A stretch of 64,000 bases of DNA. Source: JAFKFI01 sp963795435 (GTDB lineage: Bacteria > Pseudomonadota > Alphaproteobacteria > Acetobacterales > Acetobacteraceae). The translations under genes were made by a program, and so were the position numbers. The stretch covers positions 806,001 through 870,000 of the forward strand of contig CAWCHV010000009.1 of the NCBI GenBank assembly GCA_963795435.1. The letters run 5' to 3'. This document shows positions 30,096-39,567 of the stretch, in pieces (positions within the stretch are counted from its first letter, which is position 1; every line of letters starts with the position of its first letter). The notes under the pieces were generated by a model, which saw nothing but the letters and a program-made list of their open reading frames with translations, searched no databases and was not told where the DNA came from.

Positions 30096-32142
30096 TCATT
30101 GCTGCGCGCATTCTTCAACCCCGCGCACCTCTGGGCGACCCTCCTGGGTCCGGAGCCCTTGAGCCTTCTTCCCGTCACGGTCGTGGTAAACCGCGCTCTC
30201 GATGCCCAGCTCGGCGAGCGCCGCCAAGGCCAGCTCTTCGGATACCCGCGAGACGCCGTGCCGCTCGAGCAGGCGGCGGATGGAGCGCGCCCGCACCTCC
30301 CGCTTGGGTGACCACGGCTGGCTCCGGCGTCCGGGCAGCCACGGCCGGCGGAGCGTATGAGCCGCGGGCCCAGTCCGGGCGGAGGTAAAAATGTCGGTGG
30401 GCGTGATCGACGCCGAACGCGTCGGCCTCCTCGCGGGTCATCTCCACGACCGTGAAGGCGACCCGCGCGGCGCCGCCGATCGCGCCGGCACCGCGCGCGG
30501 GGTCGAGGTCGCCGGGCGTCACGGCGCCCTTTCTGGCTGGCGGCTGATAATTACCGCGAGGTCGAACTCGCGCGCCAAGCCACGGAACCGGGCGATCACC
30601 GCCTTGAGCCGCGTATTGTCGTTTTCGTCGGCCGTGTGAAATTCGACCAGCTGGTCGAGCACGAGCACGTCCGGCGCGAAGTCGGCGACGGCGGTGCGGA
30701 GCTCGGCCCAACCCGCCGCCGGGATCACCTCGCCGGTGTCCTTGTCCACGGTCAGCAGCGTCGCGAGATCGGTCACGACCAGCCGGCGGATACACGGATC
30801 GACATTCTCGCGCGTGGCGCCGAAGGCACGCAGCGCGGCGCTGAACCGGCTGGCCTGCTCGGCGTCGTCTTCTTCGGCCAGCACCAACAGCACCCGCAGC
30901 CGCGACAGCGGCCGGAATCGCCCGAGCCGACGGCCGGTCGCCAGCGCCACGGCCCAGGCGATCAGCAGCAAGGTCTTGCCCTGGTCCGGCGGCCCAAACG
31001 GCAAGCAGACGGCACGTCGCAACAGGTAGCCCTGCACCAGCCAGGGGCGCGGCGGGATGTTCGCCTCAGCCGGGAGGCTCGCGCGCAGCTCGAAGACCGC
31101 GGAGGCTCCGCGTCCGTTTCGTCCTCGACGAGGTCCGCCGCCTTTTCCCACATCCGGCGGAATTCTCGCCGCCCGGTGGGCTCGCCCTTGTCCCGCGCCC
31201 ATGCCGCCGTGTCGGCGTGCAAGTACAGCGCGGCGGCCATGTCGACGAAGCTAAAGCCGGCGCGCTTCAACGCGCCGCCGAGCACCATCGCCCGGCCACT
31301 GCCGGTCTGATCGCGTAGTCCCGCCCAGTCGCCGGCCCAGCGCCGATGCAGCGCCTTGTTGTACCGGGCCGCCCGGCGGATGCGCGGTACCAGCTCATCG
31401 TCGGCAGCGGCATCTCCGCCAGCATCGGCGCCGGCGTCCCATTCCTCACTTGCATCGTCGTCGGCATGGTGCCGCCCATTTGGCCTCCGCAGTCCGCCCG
31501 CGAAGGCTGGGCCGGTCTCGCGCATCAGCGTCAGCAGCTGGTCAATCGGAACGATGCGCAATTCGGCGTCAGGGGCTTCCGCATCATCGTCGAAGCGTTC
31601 CCGCTGCCACGTAACGGCGAAATAGCGGTCGTGAGATGCAGCTCGATCGCCGGCGCGTGGCCGTCGTCCCCCGGCTCGGCCGGCCGCGCCCACTTCTTGC
31701 CGTGCAGCGCACCGCCCATGTGCTGGCGGAGCTCGGGCAGAAAATCGGTGCGGTAGAGGAAGTAGATTTTCTCGCCGGTGCCCGACGGTGAGACCTCGCA
31801 GTAGGAATGGATCTCCCTGATGAGCTCGCGCGCCCACGCTTCGATCGCCCCGGTGCGCGGATCGCGGCAACGATCGAGATCGAGCCCGCCGAGGCTGTAA
31901 TCGGGCAGCAGGCCGGAGCCGAGCATGATACCGATGCCGCCACCCTGCCCGTTCACGATCCGCCGCGCCAGTTGCTCGGCGGCGCTCAGCGTCAGCCAAG
32001 TATCGGGATCGGCATGGCTGGCACGGCGGCCCAACGCGCGAAAGGGTTCCTTGGTCAGCCGCCCGTTGCGATCCTCATTCCGCCATGCCACCCAGCACCG
32101 CTCGTCGGCGAAGGCGATGAGCCCGACCTTCGCGCCGCTCAT
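30096..32142 (-). pseudogene. Primase-polymerase/AAA helicase replication gene, several frameshifts
   Basis: The pieces line up in order as one protein of roughly 680 residues. An N-terminal PrimPol-like domain (LGGLDLDRCRD, SPSGTGEKIYFL) starts at ATG 32142. A middle region with FAVTWQRERFDDDA and a helical segment follows in another frame. Then comes a RecA/RepA-like ATPase with Walker A GPPDQGKTLLL and VLVLDQLVEFHTADEND, and RKGAVTPGDLDPARGAGAIG in a fourth frame. The end is in a fifth (ARSIRRLLERHGVS). Breaks fall near 31630, 31105, 30535 and 30300. This is the replication protein of a phage satellite or island, now dead. Confidence 0.75.
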
Positions 32143-32357
32143 GTCGCGCCGTCCTCGTTCTGTTCTTGCAGCCGATGCAGGCCCAGCCCCGGCTTACGGC
32201 CGCACGCATCGGCGAAGGCGCGGAGCTCGGCCTCGCTCCGCGGCTGGCTGATGATCTCGCGGTAGCTGCCGGTGTGCGCCGCATAGATCGGCGCGCGATG
32301 GCCGGAGCTATGGCGCAAGCGCTCGATATCGTGCGCCTGGTAGTCGCGCAGGATCAT
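32139..32357 (-). CDS. Small hypothetical island protein
   Basis: This 72-residue frame begins MILRDYQAHDIERLR and ends with its stop overlapping the ATG of the replication gene (ATGA), so it looks like a real translationally coupled gene. Its start lies six bases after the upstream gene's stop. It has no membrane segment. The opening resembles the start of some helicases (LRDYQ), but no helicase motif follows. Function unknown. Confidence 0.5.
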   Translation of the reverse strand: MILRDYQAHDIERLRHSSGHRAPIYAAHTGSYREIISQPRSEAELRAFADACGRKPGLGLHRLQEQNEDGAT

Positions 32358-32362
32358 CGCTG

Positions 32363-32659
32363 CTACTTGGTCAGCCGCTTGCGCACTACGGGCAGGCCAT
32401 CGAGCAACGGCCGGGCCTTGGCGCACGGCGGCTTCACCGGGACGACGCAGCACACGACATCGAGGTGAGCGGACACGAACATCTCGGGTTTGGCGCGCTT
32501 GGCTCTTCGCGGGTGGCACACCAGATGCGATCGACCGGCGGCGGGGGCGTCCGCGTCTCGCCGCGCAGCGTCACCCGGACGATTGATTTGCTCAGCGGAG
32601 CCTCGCCAGTCCTGCCGGGTCAGCCAATAGCCGAGCGACGCTGTGGAGGATGCGTCCAT
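32363..32659 (-). CDS. Hypothetical island protein
   Basis: This 98-residue frame sits between the AlpA-like gene and the small coupled gene, in the same direction and tightly spaced with the latter. It opens MDASSTASLGYWLTRQDWRGS and has a short hydrophobic, cysteine-containing segment LDVVCCVVPV. I do not recognise a family. Operon position supports it as real; composition does not contradict that. Confidence 0.45.
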   Translation of the reverse strand: MDASSTASLGYWLTRQDWRGSAEQINRPGDAARRDADAPAAGRSHLVCHPRRAKRAKPEMFVSAHLDVVCCVVPVKPPCAKARPLLDGLPVVRKRLTK

Positions 32660-32789
32660 CGTGGCGTCTCCGGTTTGTGACCGGATGGACGCGTAGTGCG
32701 GATCACACTATATGCGAGATATGCGAGGCGCTCCCTGCCTCGATTTGCCTGATCCGCGCGCCGGCTCCATCGTGGAGGGTGGTTGCCGG

Positions 32790-33050
32790 TCAGGCGGCAC
32801 TCTGTTCCTTAACAGTTGCCCGCAGGCAGGCGAGCTTGGCCTTACGCCGCGCAGCTTTTGCGTCCTTCGCCATCGACCGCCGAGCCACGATGGCCGTGTC
32901 TAGCTCGGCCCGGACCCATCGGGGCGCCTTCGGCGCGACATAACTGGGCGGCGGCAGCCAAGCCGAGGCGACGTTCTTCCAAAAAGCGGGGAGTGACAGC
33001 TGCACGTCGCGGGCGGCGTCCTTCGCGGTCAGCAGGGAAGCGGGTTCCAT
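32790..33050 (-). CDS. AlpA-like helix-turn-helix regulator/excisionase
   Basis: This 86-residue protein has LLTAKDAARDVQLSLPAFWKNV followed by WLPPPSYVAPKAPRWVRAEL, the compact winged-helix pattern of AlpA/MerR-like proteins of phage satellites and islands. The usual serine- or threonine-rich recognition helix is present. A basic tail of KAARRKAK type follows. In P4-like elements such proteins act as excisionase or integrase regulators. It heads the small operon leading to the replication gene, which suits that role. Confidence 0.72.
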   Translation of the reverse strand: MEPASLLTAKDAARDVQLSLPAFWKNVASAWLPPPSYVAPKAPRWVRAELDTAIVARRSMAKDAKAARRKAKLACLRATVKEQSAA

Positions 33051-33363
33051 AAGCGCCTATTCCATCGCTGGGGCGCTAACCCGTCCGGCAACACGCAACG
33101 GAAGGAAGTCTCATTCGTGCGCGTGCTCACGTTCGCGCGCAGCCACGCGTCGGCGCTCGTGTTGATCCGCATTGTTCGTCCGGTTTCGCTGTTGCGGCTG
33201 CCCCGCACGATGAGCGACCCGCTGCCGGTTCGATCCCTGAACGTCTGAACTTGTGTCGCGACGCGCTGACCGGCAGGGCTCAGCGAACGCGGGCGGCGTG
33301 GCGGCTGCCTGCTAGCCTGGAGACCGCGAAAAATTGGGCTGAGATCGGCGGCTCCTGCTCGGG
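33051..33363. other. Upstream region of the island operon, left flank of IS30
   Basis: This 313-base gap lies between the AlpA-like gene and the IS30 left end. It probably carries the promoter of the island replication operon. No coding sequence is recognised. The IS30 insertion sits about 310 bases upstream of the AlpA-like start. Confidence 0.4.
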
Positions 33364-34803
33364 TTCAACCGGTCGTCGCAACACCCATGTGAACCGACCG
33401 CAGGTGCTCGTCAAACGCCTCGGCAGGTGTTTTCCAACAAAGGGTCTTTCGCGGCCTGGTGTTGAGAGCCAGCGCGACCGCTTGGAGAGCACTCTTGCTG
33501 TGTGCGCTCAGGTCGGTGCCCTTCGGAAAATACTGACGTAGCAGCCCGTTGGTGTTCTCGTTGGTGCCGCGCTGCCATGGGCTGTGTGGATCGCAGAAGT
33601 AGACATCCAAGCCCGTGTCGATCTTCAGCCGTGTGTGTTGCGCCATCTCCGTCCCCTGATCCCAGGTCAGCGACCGGCGCAGCTGCTCCGGCAGGTCGGT
33701 GATGGTGCCAGCGATGCTGTCGCGGACGGCTTCGGCGCCATGCCCGGCCAGCGCCGGGCCGTTCTTCATGCGAACGCCCACACCGTGCTCCGCCATCCGC
33801 GGCAAGTGCAGCAGCATCGTGAAGCGCGTCGTGCGCTCCACCAAAGTGCCGATTGCCGAACTGTCCAATCCCAGGATGAGGTCGCCTTCCCAGTGGCCCG
33901 GCACAGCCCGATCGGCAACTTCCGCCGGGCGCTCGCTGATCATGATCTCCGGCACGATGAAAGACTTGCCTCGTCCACGGGTGCGCGCCCGTGGCACACG
34001 CAACGCCCGCCCGGTGCGCAGACAGGCAGTCAGCTCGCGCCGAAGAGCCCCGCGGCCTTGCACGTAAAGCGACTGGTAGATGGCTTCGTGGCTGATGCGC
34101 ATCGTCTCATCGTGAGGGAAGTCGAGCCGTAGGCGGTGGGCAATCTGCTCCGGGCTCCACGCCGACGCCCATCGCCGATCCTTCCGAGGTCCGTGTCGGC
34201 GGCCTTTCCACGATACTGTCGGTCCGTGAACCGCAGCACCGCTTGGCGTGACGACCATGCCGGCCAGCCGATCCTGCACGTAGGTCCGCAGTAGCGCGTT
34301 GTGCGCCAGCTTCGCAGGCTTTCGGCGCCTGGCAGCCCGTTCAGCATGCCACTGCGCCGTAGTGGCCCGATAATTCAGCTCGCCGCCCCGCGTGGCGGCG
34401 TTGCGACGCAGCTCTCGCGAGATCGTCGATCCCGACCGCCCCATGTGCCGGGCGATCTGCCGCACCCCGGCGCCCTGGGAATGCTGGATTGCAAGCTCCT
34501 CCCGCTCGGCGAACGACAGGTATCGCCCGGACAACGGCTGCGATGATGGCGCAAGTGTCGATGGTGGCATGCCGCCTGCCTTTCGGAACCACCGTGCTCC
34601 TACCGGCGCCGACACGCCCGCGCCAATCGCCGCGTCCTCGCTCGATAGACCACCCGCAATCAAGACCCAAAAACGCCGCCGGTGCGCCTGCTGCGCGACC
34701 GGAGGTCGTCCCGGCGAACGCAGCTTACTTCGCAACGCTCGATCCGACCGACGTCGACCTGCCATCCCAACATCCCTCCAGAGTGTTGCGACGACCACTT
34801 GAA
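33364..34803 (-). mobile_element. IS30-family insertion sequence
   Basis: The ends are inverted repeats: TTCAACCGGTCGTCGCAACA at 33364 and, on the other strand, TTCAAGTGGTCGTCGCAACA ending at 34803 (mismatches only at CC/GT and near the inner end). The transposase fills the element, and its stop codon lies inside the left repeat. The length is 1440 bp. I find no convincing short target duplication, so the exact outer base could be off by one or two, or the flanks have rearranged. Confidence 0.85.
33365..34765 (-). CDS. IS30 family DDE transposase
   Basis: This 466-residue protein has an N-terminal helix-turn-helix region (YLSFAEREELAIQHSQGAGV and IARHMGRSGSTISRELRRN). The DDE integrase-like domain has GHWEGDLILG (first Asp), LTWDQGTEM (second Asp) and PHSPWQRGTNENTNGLLRQYFPKG (Glu region), all IS30 hallmarks. 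An extra stretch of about 60 residues precedes the first motif. The ATG at 34765 is chosen because GGAGG lies nine bases upstream. The frame is complete, so the element may still move. Confidence 0.93.
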   Translation of the reverse strand: MAGRRRSDRALRSKLRSPGRPPVAQQAHRRRFWVLIAGGLSSEDAAIGAGVSAPVGARWFRKAGGMPPSTLAPSSQPLSGRYLSFAEREELAIQHSQGAGVRQIARHMGRSGSTISRELRRNAATRGGELNYRATTAQWHAERAARRRKPAKLAHNALLRTYVQDRLAGMVVTPSGAAVHGPTVSWKGRRHGPRKDRRWASAWSPEQIAHRLRLDFPHDETMRISHEAIYQSLYVQGRGALRRELTACLRTGRALRVPRARTRGRGKSFIVPEIMISERPAEVADRAVPGHWEGDLILGLDSSAIGTLVERTTRFTMLLHLPRMAEHGVGVRMKNGPALAGHGAEAVRDSIAGTITDLPEQLRRSLTWDQGTEMAQHTRLKIDTGLDVYFCDPHSPWQRGTNENTNGLLRQYFPKGTDLSAHSKSALQAVALALNTRPRKTLCWKTPAEAFDEHLRSVHMGVATTG

Positions 34804-34972
34804 TTCACCCTGCAAGCCCCGCGCTGTATGGATTGACGCCATAGAAGTGGTCCGTCGGATAGGTGATGCGCCTGGCCGATCGCCACGGCCAAGCGGCGCA
34901 TCGCGATCGCCCGGCTGCAGCCCACGGTCGAGCCACTCCAGGAGCGGAACGCGGTCGTCGGCCACGGCCGCC

Positions 34973-35839
34973 TCACGCGCGCCGACGCTCGGTTCCCTTT
35001 TTCTCAGCTGGCCGATTGCAGATCAGCGCCGCCACATGCTGCTGCCAGACCTTGACTGCCATGATGATCTCGTCCGCATAGTCGTGGACGTTGTAGACGC
35101 GCTTCAGCGCGCTGCGGCCGGAAACGTGGTTGAGCGCCACCTCGGCGTGCGCGGCGTCAACGCCCAGGCGGGCCATGCCGGTGCGCGCGGTCCGGCGCAC
35201 GTCGTGCATCGTCCAGGGCGTCTCAAGCTCGGCGTGCTTGTCGAGCCGGCGCTTGATGCCGCTGATCCCTTGCAGTCCCGATCCGGCGAAGGCACCGAGC
35301 AGCCGGCAGTCGGGCAGCGTCGGCATTTCGGGCAGCACGGCGGCCATTTCGGCCAACAGCAGCGGATGCAAGGGCAGGGTGATCGCGCGCCGGTTCTTCG
35401 CCCGCTCCGCTGGGATGGTCCAGCGCGCGGCTGTGAGGTCCAGCTCGCCCACGGTGATGCTGACGGCCTCGCCCACGCGGCAGGCGGTCAGGATCAGCAG
35501 CCGCACGAAGCAGCGGCCCTTGTCCGACAGCGCCGCGCTCGCCTGCCACACGCGCCGCAACTCATCGTCATCGAGCACGCGTTGGCGCGGCTCGACCTTC
35601 GGCGCGATGACCGTCAGACCCTTGCGCGGCAACAGCGCCGTCGCGATCCAGCCATGCGCCTCTGCGTAATTTAGGAACGAGCCGGAGAGCTGAAACAGCC
35701 ATGTCGCGGTGGCGGGCCGCTTGTCCCGGTGCGCCGCGATCATATCCACCCAGTCCTGCCGCGTGGTCTCGGCCAGTGGTTTCTTGCCCAGCACGGGCTC
35801 GATCAGTTTGGCGCTGAGCCGGTCGATCTCGTCCCGGCT
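34973..35839 (-). pseudogene. Tyrosine integrase lacking its N-terminus
   Basis: The open frame runs from just after an in-frame TGA at 35842-35840. It encodes the core-binding end and the full catalytic domain: TACRVGEAVSI (Arg), the HDVRRT box (His and Arg), LNHVSGRSALKRVYNVHDY (His/Trp-type position and the nucleophilic Tyr). The first 100 or so residues (arm-binding domain) and the start codon are missing. The break is next to an IS5-type fragment, so an IS event or deletion probably removed them. It was the island's integrase of the P4/phage type. Confidence 0.8.
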
Positions 35840-35872
35840 TCATTCGACGCTTCGCCGTCACGCATGCCGCGC

Positions 35873-36238
35873 GCCACGATGGCAGTCAGCTCGCAGCAGT
35901 GCTCGATCCTGCCAACACCGCCAGTGAGGTCTGGGCCGATACCGCCTATCGGAGCAAAGCCAATCTGGCGCTGATCGACAGACGCCGGCTGGTGGCGCAG
36001 TTCCAGCGCGCCAAGCCGCGCGGCAGGCCGATGCCGCCGCACATCGCCCGCGGCAATGCGACGCGGGCACGGGTGCGCAGCCGAGTTCGAGCACGTCTTC
36101 GCCGCGCAGAAGCGTCGCATGGGTCTGCTCGTGCGCACCATCGGTCTGGCGCGGGCAACGGCGAAGCTCACGCTCGCCAACCTGGCCTACAATCTCTCGC
36201 GCCTCGTCTGGATCGAGGGGCGCAGTGTGTCCGCGTGA
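35873..36238 (+). pseudogene. IS5-family transposase, C-terminal fragment with frameshift
   Basis: The plus strand reads VLDPANTASEVWADTAYRS, then LIDRRRLVAQFQRAKPRGRP. After a frame change near 36080 it reads VEHVFAAQKRRMGLLVRTIG and LANLAYNLSRLVWIEG up to the stop at 36238. This is the C-terminal third of an IS5-type (IS427/IS1031-like) transposase, including the last catalytic residues. The 5' two thirds are absent. It lies head-on against the truncated integrase. Confidence 0.8.
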
Positions 36239-36401
36239 GAGCGCAAGCCGCGCTGCATCCGTCAAATCCCTCCCGCGAAACCATGTTTGGCCGCAAATTG
36301 CGGCGCAGACCGTTCCGGTTCCATCAACCTGATCAAGGAAGCCCGCTTCTCGAGTAATTCGAGGTGTCCAATAGTCGGGTCGTCTCGTCGCCGTCCATCT
36401 C

Positions 36402-37415
36402 TCAAAGCCGGTTCGCACGCCGGCAATGGAGCTCGACAAGCTGCCAGATCAGCAGAATGGGAACGCCCAAAGCCAGGTCGCGCGCTCGCCGGAGGAGTGA
36501 GACCCCCAACGAGAGTTCCGGCGGCTGGCCAAATAGCGCGCCGACCCCGGCGTACGCCGCCTCCTGCACCCCTGCGTAGCCGGGAACGAGAATAGCGGTC
36601 GCCAGCACGGCGTGCAGGAGACCCTCGATCCCGAGCGCCCCGAGGAAATCGATGTCGGCGCCGAGCAGCCGGAAGGCGATCCAGCTGGCGACCCCTGTTC
36701 CGAACCAGGCGAGGAGGTGCAGCCCGGCGCAGAGAGCGACCCGCCACGGGTCGCCATATATCGCCGTCAGCTTCGTCTGAACCGCCGTGATCTGGATATC
36801 CGCGTCGCGGACCCAGTTGCCAAGGATCCGGCTGCTCAGTCGCATCAGCGGCGATGTCGCGCCGCGCTGGAGCCACACGAAAGCCAGGCCGGCGATCAGC
36901 GCCGCGATCAGGCCGATGCAGACAGGCAGGGTCATCGAGGAGCCGGGCGACCGGGCCGATAAGATCAGCACCCCGATCAGTACCAGGCCGATCTGGGCGA
37001 GAAACTCCGCCGTGACGCCGACCACCGTCGAAGCCGTCGCGGTTGGCCACGGGATCCCATGCAGCGTCACCGCGCGGGCGCCCGCCACGAAGCCCCCTAC
37101 CAGCGAGAAGGGCAGGCAGTTTCCCGCCGCATCGCGCACCATCCGCCCCCAGATCAGAACCCAGGCCCGCCAATTTCGGCTCGGCGGCAGGAGCACGTAC
37201 CAAGCCACACCCAGCACCGCGAACAGCACGAACTGCCAGGCGCAAACCGCGGCGAAACCCAAGGCGCCGACCGACATGGTCGCGGCCACGACCCTCTCGA
37301 AGCCGAACCAGCCGATCAGAGCGGTGCCGAGCAACAGACCAGCGAGGCCGAGTACAAGCGACAGGCCCTTCAGTCGCTTCCGATCGATGCCGTTCCTCCG
37401 TCGTCTGTGTCTCAC
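36402..37415 (-). CDS. hpnL: HpnL-type hopanoid-associated membrane protein (paralogue 1)
   Basis: This 337-residue integral membrane protein has about eight hydrophobic segments of the lysylphosphatidylglycerol-synthase/flippase-like fold. WGRMVRDAAGNCLPFSLVGGFVAGARAV and VPGYAGVQEAAYAGVGALFG match the HpnL protein of hopanoid clusters. It follows hpnI by 56 bases on the same strand. HpnL is thought to help move or localise hopanoids in the membrane, but its action is not proven. A second HpnL-like gene is at 50713-51687. The two share the same motifs but differ widely elsewhere. Confidence 0.85.
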   Translation of the reverse strand: MRHRRRRNGIDRKRLKGLSLVLGLAGLLLGTALIGWFGFERVVAATMSVGALGFAAVCAWQFVLFAVLGVAWYVLLPPSRNWRAWVLIWGRMVRDAAGNCLPFSLVGGFVAGARAVTLHGIPWPTATASTVVGVTAEFLAQIGLVLIGVLILSARSPGSSMTLPVCIGLIAALIAGLAFVWLQRGATSPLMRLSSRILGNWVRDADIQITAVQTKLTAIYGDPWRVALCAGLHLLAWFGTGVASWIAFRLLGADIDFLGALGIEGLLHAVLATAILVPGYAGVQEAAYAGVGALFGQPPELSLGVSLLRRARDLALGVPILLIWQLVELHCRRANRL

Positions 37416-37471
37416 GCTCGCGACCTCTACCTTGTCCGGGCGGTTGGGACGAGGTCAGAAGGGCGACGACC

Positions 37472-38665
37472 TCAGGCCGGCAGGGTGTCATCCTCCGCGA
37501 TCTCCGTCACATCGCCGAGTGGCTGGCCGCGCGGCGCAATTCCGCGATCGGCCTGCATCGTGTGGCCCCGCCATATGACCTCGTCGTTCCAATGACTCAC
37601 CACGATCTCGACCGCCGACAGCACGTCGCGGGCCGGCAGGAGCCATAACGGGGTCGACCGCGGCGGGCGCGCTAGCCGACCGCGAAGGGCGCGGTCGATG
37701 TCCCGGACCACCGCGGCCCGAACGATCCAAGCGGCCGCGAAACACCCGACGGCCCAGGTGGCTCCGCCCGACAGCACAATGGCGAGAAGCGCCCAGAACA
37801 GCGGGAACTGCAGCACGGAGGCGCTGAACGCGACAGGCGCCAGCGCACCGATCGTTCGAGCCCAGCGGAGTTCGTGCAGCCAGAGAGCGAGAAAGGATTG
37901 CTCCTGCACCGTGACCACGGGGACCGTGTCGGCGAGCCGAATGGCCAGTCCCAACCGACGGATCTTCTGGCCGAGCACGTTGTCATCCGCCAGATGCCCG
38001 ACCAGCGCGCCCAGGCCGCCCACCTGCTCGAGCGTCTGCCGGCGCAGCGCCATCGTGCAGCCGAGACAGTCTTGTCGCCCGAGTGCCACGGCCAGCAGCG
38101 AGCCGGGCAGGAAGGAGTGTGAGATATGCGTCGCGCCCAGCAGGGCCGGAATGCCCTCGACCGCGGGCTTCCCGCTGGAGAGTGTGGTCACGAGTCCGGT
38201 GCCCGGCTGCTCGAGCGCGGCCACCACCCGAACCAGATAGTCCGGCTTGACGTGAAGGTCGCTGTCCGCGAACACCAGCAGATCGTGCTTGGCGAACGGC
38301 AGCATGTTCATCAGGTTCGCGATCTTGCGATTGGGTCCGTGAAGCGTGGGGTCGGCGACGACGGTGATGTCGCATTCCGGAAAGCGAGCTTGCAAACGGC
38401 GTATCACCTCGAGAGCGGGGTCGCTGGGATCATGTGCGCCGACCAGGAGCTGGAATGCGGGATATTGTTGAACGCAGAACGAAAGGATCGCCTCCTCGAG
38501 CATCGGCTCGTCGCCGCAGACCGGCTTGAGGATGGTGACGGGTGGCAGCGATTCTGCGGGATGCTGCCCCCGGCCGGCAAAGACGCGCACCGCAAGCAGG
38601 CCGGCAACCGCCTGCGCCACCCCGAGCGCGGTCAGCAGTATCAACACGTAGCACAGCATATGCAT
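37472..38665 (-). CDS. hpnI: Hopanoid glycosyltransferase HpnI
   Basis: This 397-residue protein has an N-terminal membrane segment, then a ceramide-glucosyltransferase-like GT2/GT21 domain: VTILKPVCGDEPMLEEAI, DLLVFADSDLHVKPDYL (metal-binding DSD), a conserved DD in LADDNVLG and ELRWAR (the RW motif), followed by C-terminal membrane segments. Known HpnI enzymes transfer N-acetylglucosamine to bacteriohopanetetrol. The partner genes hpnK and hpnJ are not in this window. It lies between hpnM and hpnL in one operon. Confidence 0.88.
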   Translation of the reverse strand: MHMLCYVLILLTALGVAQAVAGLLAVRVFAGRGQHPAESLPPVTILKPVCGDEPMLEEAILSFCVQQYPAFQLLVGAHDPSDPALEVIRRLQARFPECDITVVADPTLHGPNRKIANLMNMLPFAKHDLLVFADSDLHVKPDYLVRVVAALEQPGTGLVTTLSSGKPAVEGIPALLGATHISHSFLPGSLLAVALGRQDCLGCTMALRRQTLEQVGGLGALVGHLADDNVLGQKIRRLGLAIRLADTVPVVTVQEQSFLALWLHELRWARTIGALAPVAFSASVLQFPLFWALLAIVLSGGATWAVGCFAAAWIVRAAVVRDIDRALRGRLARPPRSTPLWLLPARDVLSAVEIVVSHWNDEVIWRGHTMQADRGIAPRGQPLGDVTEIAEDDTLPA

Positions 38666-38684
38666 GAGGGAGCCGCCTCCGGCC

Positions 38685-39323
38685 TTACATGGTTCCGCCG
38701 GAGAGATCCGCGATCCGCCGCTGCAGACGGCCGATCAGCTCTGTGGCGCCGGTCTCGTCGAGCGAGGCCCGGAAATCGGACCGCTGCACACTCACTCTAC
38801 TGATCGTGCCGTTGAGCAGCACGTCGGCTGCCTTCCAGATGTCCTCGGAATTGTCCGATGCAGGATGCATCACGTAGTCGATCCGGATCGCGGAGCCCGC
38901 GGGCTGGAGGATGCGTGTCCCGACGATCCGCTCAGCCCCGGCCTGTCGCGGATCGGGATCGATCTCGATGGTCTGCCCGGCGTAACGGGTAAATCCGGCG
39001 ACATACGACGCGACCGTATAGCGTTCGAAGACCGCGAGAAGGGATTTCCGGTCCTGCGCCAGCAATCGTATCCAGTGCGGTCCGACGCTGGCGCGCAGGA
39101 TCGCCGGCAGGTCGAGCGCTCGCGTCACGACTTGCTGCAACATGCGATATCGTTGCTCGAACGATGCGTCGGTTCCTGCTCTCCACGCGGCCAGAATCGC
39201 CTCGTCCAACGCCGCGATCGGCAGTATGACGTCGCCTGGCGGTGATGCGATCGACGCTCCGGGCAAGGCGACCACGCTGAGCAGCGAGAATGCCACAAAC
39301 CTTCGGCGGTCAAGCCAACGCAT
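38685..39323 (-). CDS. hpnM: HpnM, MlaC/Ttg2D-like periplasmic protein
   Basis: This 212-residue exported protein starts with an RR-containing signal (MRWLDRRRFVAFSLLSVVAL, cleavage near SIAS). The mature part belongs to the MlaC/Ttg2 family: ILRASVGPHWIRLLAQDRKS, then FTRYAGQTIEI and IDYVMH. HpnM is thought to carry hopanoids between membranes. It begins the operon hpnM-hpnI-hpnL, 20 bases before hpnI. The ATG at 39323 is chosen for the signal peptide. No RND partner (hpnN) is seen nearby. Confidence 0.87.
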   Translation of the reverse strand: MRWLDRRRFVAFSLLSVVALPGASIASPPGDVILPIAALDEAILAAWRAGTDASFEQRYRMLQQVVTRALDLPAILRASVGPHWIRLLAQDRKSLLAVFERYTVASYVAGFTRYAGQTIEIDPDPRQAGAERIVGTRILQPAGSAIRIDYVMHPASDNSEDIWKAADVLLNGTISRVSVQRSDFRASLDETGATELIGRLQRRIADLSGGTM

Positions 39324-39567
39324 TCCGCCGTGACATTCGCAATTTCCCCGCCTTCGCGCCGGTCTGCAATGTTGAACCAAGGCACCCATTGCTTGATCCA
39401 CCGGCCGTGGATACGAGCACCCTGCAAAGTTACCGTCAACTCCGGAGGGTTCCGGCCGTTCTCGTCCAGCATTGGCCGCGCGGCGGCCGGCCTTCGGCTA
39501 GAACGCCTTCGGGCTACCCGGCGTCGTCGCCGGCGCGTCACGTCCCGGCTGCGAGAAAGGCACGATC

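Noticed and set aside
33361..34806. Target-site duplication for the IS30 element
   Set aside because: The bases flanking the two ends (GGG and TTC) do not match, and shifting the boundary by one or two bases does not give a duplication.
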